64,000 nt of DNA from an uncultured Tenacibaculum sp. (GTDB taxonomy: Bacteria; Bacteroidota; Bacteroidia; Flavobacteriales; Flavobacteriaceae). The stretch's first letter is position 1; each line of letters opens with the position of its first letter. The notes below the pieces were generated by a model. It was not told the origin of the DNA and did not search any database. It saw only the letters and a list, made by a program, of their open reading frames with translations. The translations under genes were made by a program, and so were the position numbers. Positions 58,531-64,000 of the stretch are shown piece by piece. Location of the stretch: NCBI RefSeq assembly GCF_947498805.1, contig NZ_CANMLT010000008.1, positions 62,001-126,000 on the forward strand. The letters are read 5' to 3'.

Positions 58531-59486
58531 TATTTTCTAGGTTTATATTTAGATTTTTTAAAAATTTCTTCTGCATTCATCTGCATTAGCTCGCGCAAAG
58601 ATACGTCATTATTCTTCATAAAAGCACGTACTATTTGCCATCCTATCCATACTCCTACCCTACCAGGTGTTTCCACATCACTTTCTAAATAAAACTTAGA
58701 AAAAGGTGCTATATCCAAAAAACGTTTATTCAATTTAGAATCGGTACTATATAACAAATCTTTCTCTATAAAATAGCGCCAAACTCCTTCTTCATTTGCT
58801 TGAATCCAAGCAAACTTATTTATAGCATATCCTATTTTCTCACGATCACTTTCATTTGGTAAATACATATCTAGTACATACATCTTCTTTCCTTCAGCAA
58901 TCATTTTCTCAATAAAAGTTCTTTTTACACTAGGTTTTATTTGCTTACTAACAATAGCATTTGCTACATCAACAATGATATGTTCTTTAGTATTATTCGT
59001 TTTAACATATAAAGGGTAATCTCCATAAAATTCATGATCTTTTCCCAAATACACATCTAAAGAAATAATTAAATAGTCTCCAGTATATAACACTCTGTTG
59101 TTATAATCAATATTTGATATAGTTGTTACTACTAACGGCTCTATAAATTCTGGATTATAATATTTAATATGCTGAAACAAACTATTTATTTGTTTTTCTA
59201 AAGGGGAAAAATTGCTGTAAATCTTTTGAGTTTCTTTAAACAACTCTTGCTCATCTGTATTATTAATTTTGTTAATCCATACACTATCTACATTATGCGG
59301 AAAAAACAAAGGGTATTTCTTTTTTAACTCTGGAAGTGTTTCTTCAGAAGTATTATAAAAGTCAACCTCAAATCTAGCTACTTTTGTATCCGTTACTATA
59401 TGAGACACATCAATCTTCTTTTTCTCATCATTTTTACATGAAATCAGTGTTAACAGGAGTACCAAACTCCACAAAAACTTTCGCAT
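58530..59486 (-). CDS. gldB: Gliding motility lipoprotein GldB
   Basis: A 318-residue lipoprotein with lipobox TLISC (Cys 17). The GldB pattern is clear: VARFEVDFYN, LKKKYPLFFP, FSPLEKQINSLFQHIKYY, YTGDYLIISLDVYLGKDHEFYGDYPLYV, IGYAINKFAWIQANEEGVWRYFIEKDLLYSTDSKLNKRF and ETPGRVGVWIGWQIVRAFM. It is anchored in the cell envelope and required for gliding and, via Gld partners, for type IX secretion in related species. It forms an operon with gldC and is divergent from nadE. Confidence 0.95.
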   Translation of the reverse strand: MRKFLWSLVLLLTLISCKNDEKKKIDVSHIVTDTKVARFEVDFYNTSEETLPELKKKYPLFFPHNVDSVWINKINNTDEQELFKETQKIYSNFSPLEKQINSLFQHIKYYNPEFIEPLVVTTISNIDYNNRVLYTGDYLIISLDVYLGKDHEFYGDYPLYVKTNNTKEHIIVDVANAIVSKQIKPSVKRTFIEKMIAEGKKMYVLDMYLPNESDREKIGYAINKFAWIQANEEGVWRYFIEKDLLYSTDSKLNKRFLDIAPFSKFYLESDVETPGRVGVWIGWQIVRAFMKNNDVSLRELMQMNAEEIFKKSKYKPRK

Positions 59487-59546
59487 ATTCTTTAGTATAT
59501 TAGCCTAATAAATTTAAAAACGTCTAAATTATTAAATTAGTTTAAA

Positions 59547-60335
59547 ATGAATACACCAAAAGTAGTAGAACATATTGTTAAATGGTTAAAAGACTATGCT
59601 GAAAATGCAAAAGTAAATGGATTTGTAGTTGGTGTTTCTGGCGGAATAGACTCTGCTGTTACCTCAACACTCTGCGCAAAAACAGGATTACCAACCTTGT
59701 GTGTTGAATTACCTATTCATCAAGCAGAAAGTCAGGTAAACCGAGCAAACGAACATATCAAACAATTAAGAGAACGTTTTAGCAATGTAGATGAAGCAGA
59801 AGTAAACTTAACCAGTACTTTTGAAGATTTTAAATTAGTAGTACCACAAGTGGATCCTTCTCCAAGAGTAGATTTGGCATTGGCCAATACACGTGCACGT
59901 TTACGAATGACAACATTATATTATTTTGCGGGGTTAAAAGGCTTATTAGTTGCTGGAACTGGTAATAAAGTAGAAGATTTTGGCGTAGGTTTTTTTACAA
60001 AGTATGGTGATGGGGGTGTAGATTTAAGTCCAATTGCTGATTTAGTAAAATCTGAAGTATATGAAATTGCAACATATTTAGAAGTACCACAATCTATCCA
60101 AAAAGCACAACCTACAGATGGATTATTTGGAGACAGTAGAACAGATGAGGATCAAATAGGAGCATCATATGATGAGTTAGAGTGGGCTATGCAAATGCAA
60201 GACCAAGGTAAAACCAATGATGATTTTAAAGATCGTGAATTAGAGGTATATAAAATATACACCCGTCTAAACCGAATTAATCAGCATAAAATGGTTCCAA
60301 TTCCTGTATGTGAAATACCTAAAGAGTTAAAGTAA
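59547..60335 (+). CDS. nadE: NAD+ synthase
   Basis: A 262-residue ammonia-type NAD synthetase that amidates deamido-NAD. The ATP-pyrophosphatase loop is VVGVSGGIDSAVTSTL (about 26). Other signals are NTRARLRMTTLYYFAG, GTGNKVEDFGVGFFTKYGDGGVDLSPIADL and PTDGLFGDSRTDEDQIGASYDELEWAM. No glutaminase domain is fused, so free ammonia is used. The gldB-gldC-nadE neighbourhood is typical of flavobacteria. Confidence 0.95.
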   Translation: MNTPKVVEHIVKWLKDYAENAKVNGFVVGVSGGIDSAVTSTLCAKTGLPTLCVELPIHQAESQVNRANEHIKQLRERFSNVDEAEVNLTSTFEDFKLVVPQVDPSPRVDLALANTRARLRMTTLYYFAGLKGLLVAGTGNKVEDFGVGFFTKYGDGGVDLSPIADLVKSEVYEIATYLEVPQSIQKAQPTDGLFGDSRTDEDQIGASYDELEWAMQMQDQGKTNDDFKDRELEVYKIYTRLNRINQHKMVPIPVCEIPKELK

Positions 60336-60350
60336 GTTAACCGACATCAT

Positions 60351-60385
60351 AGCACGCTTTATCTTCTGATAGGCGTGTTTTTTTT
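60351..60385 (+). terminator. Probable terminator of nadE
   Basis: CACGC (60353-60357) pairs with GCGTG (60373-60377), followed by a run of nine T. The loop is long. Confidence 0.6.
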
Positions 60386-60551
60386 GTCCATTTGTCACCT
60401 CAAAAGGTAACAAAATCAATAGTTTAATCAGCTCCAAAATTTGCAGCAATTTTCTCATAATTAATAGTCTTTCTTGTTCTTTTCGACCCCTAAATTACAA
60501 AAAAGTCACGAAACGAGGTGAAAAAGTGTGATTATTTACCTTTTCTTAATA

Positions 60552-62564
60552 TTAAATCACGCGGTTAAGCTTCTCAAAAATTCGCCTTTTTAAGTTGGTA
60601 TAATTGGAGATTTCTTCCAAATCAGGAAGTGAATTATTTGTTTTTACGTCTTCTAAAATTCCTCCAATTTTCTTTTCTATTAATACACGTCGAAGGTTTA
60701 AAATAGCATCCGTTACTAACTTCGGCAAAATCTTTACCGTCTCTGTTACGGTCACTTCTTTTCGAGACCAATCACTTAAGAAATACTTTTCTTCATCCAT
60801 TAAAATAGTTGTTACCATGTTAGCAACTTCATTATCTACATGGGTAATTAACTTATCAATAGCTATTTTTTCTTGTTGATTTAATTGATGAATTAACTCG
60901 AAATATATTTTTTTAAAAATTTCATTGGTAAATTCAATTTCATCTTCTTGCAAGTTCAAATACAGCTCTTTAGAAATTTGATTGGTATAAATTTCTTTTT
61001 CTAATTCGATTTTACCATTCTTTCCTTCTACCTCAATCCAATCAATAAAATCAATTTCTTCATTTCCGTACAACAACAAAATTCGTATAATCTCTTTTTC
61101 CAATAGAAATAATGAATCTACTTTTGGAGGCCCTTGTTTTTGGTTTTTCACCAAAGACATTCCTCTTCCTCCTTGCTGTCCTCTTCCAGAAGAAGTTGCT
61201 GTATCTGTTGAAGCTTCTTGATTAAATACCGAAGATTGTTTCTTGACATTTCCTTTACTTATCAGTTGTGCCAATTCATTAAACAAAACTTGCTCAGAAA
61301 TATCCATAATACGAGCACATTCCTGTACATAGACCTCTCTTTGAATTCCATCAGGAATCTTTGAAATACTGGTTACAATATCTCGAATTAACCCTGCTTT
61401 TTTAACAGGATCATTCTTGGCATCTTTCATCAACAAAGACACTTTAAACTCAATAAAATCTTGCGATTTATCTTCTAAATACTGCTTTAATTCGGCTGTC
61501 GAGTGTGCTTTTGCAAAACTATCTGGATCCTCTCCATCTGGAAAAGTTACCACACGCACATTCATACCTTGTTCTAATATTAAGTCAATACCTCTTAAAG
61601 AAGCTCTTATACCAGCAGCATCTCCATCAAAAAGTACTGTAATATTCTTGGTTAAACGATTGATTAATCGAATTTGATCAGGGGTCAGTGCTGTTCCTGA
61701 AGAAGCAACCACATTCTCTATACCTGATTGATGAAAAGAAATAACATCTGTATACCCTTCTACTAAAAAGCAATTATCTTGCTTTGCTATATCTTTTTTT
61801 GCCTGATAAAGCCCATAAAGAATTTTACTCTTATGGTAAATATCACTTTCTGGTGAATTTAAATACTTTGCTGCTTTTTTATCATTCGTTAGAATACGTC
61901 CTCCGAAACCTAATATTCTTCCAGACATAGAGTGAATTGGAAACATCACCCTTCCTTTAAAACGATCAAATTTCTTCTCTGTTGTACCTCCTTCTTTAAC
62001 TATAGTCAGCCCGGTAGCCTTTAGGTATTTTAAATCATATCCTTTCTTTAAAGCTGCATTGGTAAAGTTATCCCATTCATCTTTACAATATCCTAAATCA
62101 AACTTTTCAATGGTTTCTTCTCTGAAGCCGCGCTCTTTGAAATACGATAATCCTATAGCCCTACCTTGTTGTGTATTTAACAAAACATCATGAAAATAGT
62201 CTTTGGCGAATTTAGACACCAAAAACATACTTTCTCTTTCATTCATTTGCTCCTTTTGCTCATCGGACTGCTCTGTTTCTTCAATTTCAATATTGTATTT
62301 CTTAGCAAGCCATCGAATCGCTTCGGGATATGAAAAATGTTCGTGTTCCATTAAAAATGAAATCGAGTTTCCACCTTTCCCCGTACTAAAGTCTTTCCAG
62401 ATTTGCTTTACAGGCGATACTACAAAAGATGGTGTTTTTTCATCTGTAAAGGGACTCAAACCTTTAAAGTTACTTCCTGTCTTTTTTAATTGTACAAACT
62501 CTCCTATTACCTCCTCTACTCGAGAAGCTTCAAAAACTTTATCTATGGTTTGTTGGGTTATCAT
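60552..62564 (-). CDS. dnaG: DNA primase lacking zinc-finger ligands
   Basis: A 670-residue replicative primase. The N-terminal domain has the outline of the zinc-binding domain (FKGLSPFTDEKTPSFVVSP, WKDFSTGKGG), but the four ligands of CPFH...CFGC are replaced by Ser 37, Thr 40, Asp 58 and Thr 61. The core and TOPRIM domain are intact: YFKERGFREETIEKFDLGY, RVMFPIHSMSGRILGFGGR, KSKILYGLYQAKKDI, NCFLVEGYTDVISFHQSGIENVVASSGTALT and LFDGDAAG. The C-terminal helicase-binding domain (about 470-670) is present. Gene is full length, so loss of ligands is not a truncation effect. Confidence 0.94.
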   Translation of the reverse strand: MITQQTIDKVFEASRVEEVIGEFVQLKKTGSNFKGLSPFTDEKTPSFVVSPVKQIWKDFSTGKGGNSISFLMEHEHFSYPEAIRWLAKKYNIEIEETEQSDEQKEQMNERESMFLVSKFAKDYFHDVLLNTQQGRAIGLSYFKERGFREETIEKFDLGYCKDEWDNFTNAALKKGYDLKYLKATGLTIVKEGGTTEKKFDRFKGRVMFPIHSMSGRILGFGGRILTNDKKAAKYLNSPESDIYHKSKILYGLYQAKKDIAKQDNCFLVEGYTDVISFHQSGIENVVASSGTALTPDQIRLINRLTKNITVLFDGDAAGIRASLRGIDLILEQGMNVRVVTFPDGEDPDSFAKAHSTAELKQYLEDKSQDFIEFKVSLLMKDAKNDPVKKAGLIRDIVTSISKIPDGIQREVYVQECARIMDISEQVLFNELAQLISKGNVKKQSSVFNQEASTDTATSSGRGQQGGRGMSLVKNQKQGPPKVDSLFLLEKEIIRILLLYGNEEIDFIDWIEVEGKNGKIELEKEIYTNQISKELYLNLQEDEIEFTNEIFKKIYFELIHQLNQQEKIAIDKLITHVDNEVANMVTTILMDEEKYFLSDWSRKEVTVTETVKILPKLVTDAILNLRRVLIEKKIGGILEDVKTNNSLPDLEEISNYTNLKRRIFEKLNRVI

Positions 62565-62644
62565 CTACAATTAAAATTTGGCTGACAAAGATACTGCTTT
62601 GTATTTGCCAGCAAAAACACAAGTTAAGATTATAACATGCATTA

Positions 62645-62675
62645 TTTGGTAAAAACATATAAATATATAAATTTG
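62645..62675 (+). promoter_or_regulatory. Promoter of the LRR protein gene
   Basis: TTTG (62645-62648) and TAAATTTG (62668-62675) are 19 bp apart, a textbook Bacteroidota pair, 17 bp before the ATG. Confidence 0.7.
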
Positions 62676-62692
62676 GCACAAATTCCCTTACT

Positions 62693-64000
62693 ATGAGATT
62701 TTTCAAATTTTTAACTATAACATCATTATTTTCATTAACAGTATCGGCTCAAGAAACGATAAAGATTCCAGATATTGGTTTAGAAGAAGCTTTAATTGCT
62801 CTAAATTTTGATTCTAATGGGCTTACAGGAGATATTTTAGAGAGCGATGTAAAATATATTGTAAACTTGAATATCAATGATGCAATAAATAATAAAAAGC
62901 TAACAAACGTTAATTCGAAGATTAAAGATTTAACAGGTATTGAACATTTTCCTAATTTAACTAGATTAGATTGTAGTGGAAATGAGATTAGAAAAATTAA
63001 TCTTACCAAAAACACCAAACTAACTTTTTTAAATTGTAGCGACAATAAAATTGAAACTTTAGATTTAAGCAACAATCCGGAGTTGTTTTCTATTAGTTGT
63101 GACTACAATAAGCTAACGCATTTAAAGTTGGGTAATAAACCTGTATTAAGAGATTTATATTGCAACAACAACTATCTTGAAAAGTTAGACGTAACTGGAT
63201 GTACAGCTATGAAAAATTTAGATGCTAGTGGTAATAGAATGGGAGACATTCTTATTAACAAAGCTGTTTATGATCAATTTTCAGAAGGATGGTATAAAGA
63301 TGGAAAAGCTAGTTTTAAAGAAAGTAGTGGTAATGTAAATGTGATTAACCTTCCTACAGAAAAAACTGTGGTTGATAATACAGTAAGTACACCTCAAAAG
63401 CCCCAAGAGAAAGCTACGCCGACTACAACTGTTACTAAACCAGCAGAAGCACCAGCAACTGAATCAACTGCAAACTATTATGAGAAGTTTCAGCAATCAG
63501 TAGTGGCCGAATATGATAAACTAGCCATGTCTCCTGATTATTTAAAAAGTAAAAGAATCATTTTACAGCAGAAATACGATTTAGAACCTCGTAAACTAGA
63601 ACAATGGATAGAGAAGTACGCTAACTTCAATAAAGTTAAAAACGCTGTTAATCCTGAAAAGAATTCATCCATCTTTCATTCTAAATTTAAAAAGTCTACT
63701 GTTGAAGAATATGAAAGACTTGTTTTAAACGATGCTTATTTACAAAGTAAAAAAGAGGAAGTACAGAAAAAATATGGAATTAAAGCTAGCGACTTTAATA
63801 AGTGGATTGATCTTTTAGGAAATCATGCACTAAAGGCCAAAACAGAAATTCCTGTTGAAAATGCAGCTAGCTTCTATGAAAAATTCAAGAAATCTGTAGT
63901 AAATGAATATGAAAACTTAGTTTTAAATTCTGATCATTTTAAGACAGTTAAAGCTGAAATTCAAAAAAAGTATAACATTACACCAACTCAATTGAATGAA
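62693..64000 (+). CDS. Exported leucine-rich-repeat protein with 66-residue C-terminal repeats (3' cut off)
   Basis: The frame is open from the ATG at 62693 through the window end (436 codons). Signal peptide: MRFFKFLTITSLFSLTVSAQ. Residues about 25-195 are leucine-rich repeats of the flavobacterial type (LTRLDCSGNEIRKINLTKN, LTFLNCSDNKIETLDLSNN, LRDLYCNNNYLEKLDVTGC). After a Thr/Pro/Ala-rich linker (about 215-258), a different repeat begins: units at residues 262, 328 and 394, exactly 66 apart, each with (F/Y)xxKFxxSxVxEYxxL and a QxKYxI core. They are charged and probably helical. Function is unknown. The end, and any sorting signal, is outside the window. Confidence 0.85.
   Translation, partial: MRFFKFLTITSLFSLTVSAQETIKIPDIGLEEALIALNFDSNGLTGDILESDVKYIVNLNINDAINNKKLTNVNSKIKDLTGIEHFPNLTRLDCSGNEIRKINLTKNTKLTFLNCSDNKIETLDLSNNPELFSISCDYNKLTHLKLGNKPVLRDLYCNNNYLEKLDVTGCTAMKNLDASGNRMGDILINKAVYDQFSEGWYKDGKASFKESSGNVNVINLPTEKTVVDNTVSTPQKPQEKATPTTTVTKPAEAPATESTANYYEKFQQSVVAEYDKLAMSPDYLKSKRIILQQKYDLEPRKLEQWIEKYANFNKVKNAVNPEKNSSIFHSKFKKSTVEEYERLVLNDAYLQSKKEEVQKKYGIKASDFNKWIDLLGNHALKAKTEIPVENAASFYEKFKKSVVNEYENLVLNSDHFKTVKAEIQKKYNITPTQLNE
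63476..64000 (+). repeat. 66-residue (198-bp) tandem repeats, degenerate
   Basis: Units start at 63476, 63674 and 63872. The spacing is constant while the bases have diverged, so these are old protein repeats rather than a recent DNA expansion. The array continues beyond the window. Confidence 0.8.

Overview
The window is AT-rich chromosomal DNA from a marine-type member of the Bacteroidota, almost certainly Flavobacteriaceae (Tenacibaculum/Polaribacter-like; the genus is inferred). The grounds are the gliding genes gldB and gldC, type IX secretion sorting domains with a PorP/SprF partner, a SusC/SusD pair, GLPGLI and TamL-type proteins, TAnnTTTG promoter boxes, and general absence of Shine-Dalgarno sites. 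No rRNA, complete tRNA or CRISPR array was found. The adhesin at the left edge and the LRR protein at the right edge are cut by the window.

Layout. 1-3180: 3' end of a giant repeat adhesin (726-bp tandem super-repeats, type B T9SS signal) and its PorP/SprF partner. 3200-5990: mobile-element debris, namely a broken integrase, a broken RHS-protein 5' end, an intact tyrosine recombinase, and an 18-bp copy of a tRNA-Asp 3' end followed by a terminator, which looks like an attachment-site scar. 6118-25690: a carbohydrate utilisation locus with susD-susC on the minus strand and, divergently, gntR, mutarotase, GH63, GNAT, kinase-M23-aminotransferase fusion, GH2, Na+/sugar symporter, galK, NTF2-like lipoprotein, galT. 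25750-29894: an aromatic amino acid operon (pheA, aminotransferase, tyrA, DAHP synthase-chorismate mutase) behind a complete transcription attenuator whose leader peptide carries FYFYFYYF. 29943-33643: housekeeping genes (DUF5995, rsgA, dtd, yceI-like, lipB). 33726-38519: a large secreted metalloprotease. 38601-45828: a minus-strand operon (small exported protein, two GLPGLI proteins, beta-barrel receptor) divergent from a two-component system, with phased GTTAA repeats between them. 46821-48341: a two-gene radical-SAM RiPP cassette. 48349-64000: mostly core genes (trmH-type, tamL, fba, accD, rpsO, pnp, folK-dNK fusion, gldC, gldB, nadE, dnaG) and the start of an LRR/66-aa-repeat protein.

Main hypothesis. 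The sugar locus reads as a pathway for the collagen glycan Glc-Gal-hydroxylysine. The GH63 lipoprotein would remove glucose and the GH2 lipoprotein would remove galactose. Mutarotase, GalK and GalT would feed galactose into the Leloir pathway. The fusion protein has a kinase domain resembling hydroxylysine kinase and a class III aminotransferase domain resembling phospho-hydroxylysine lyase, so it could degrade the released hydroxylysine. Each enzyme family is visible in the sequence; the joint substrate is inference. The GntR-family regulator is the first gene of the operon, and a near-perfect 28-bp palindrome overlaps its own -33 box.

Other highlights are the Phe/Tyr attenuator, the compact RiPP cassette with a strong hairpin between precursor and maturase, a DNA primase lacking all four zinc ligands, and several promoters whose -7 box lies so close to the ATG that the transcripts should be leaderless.
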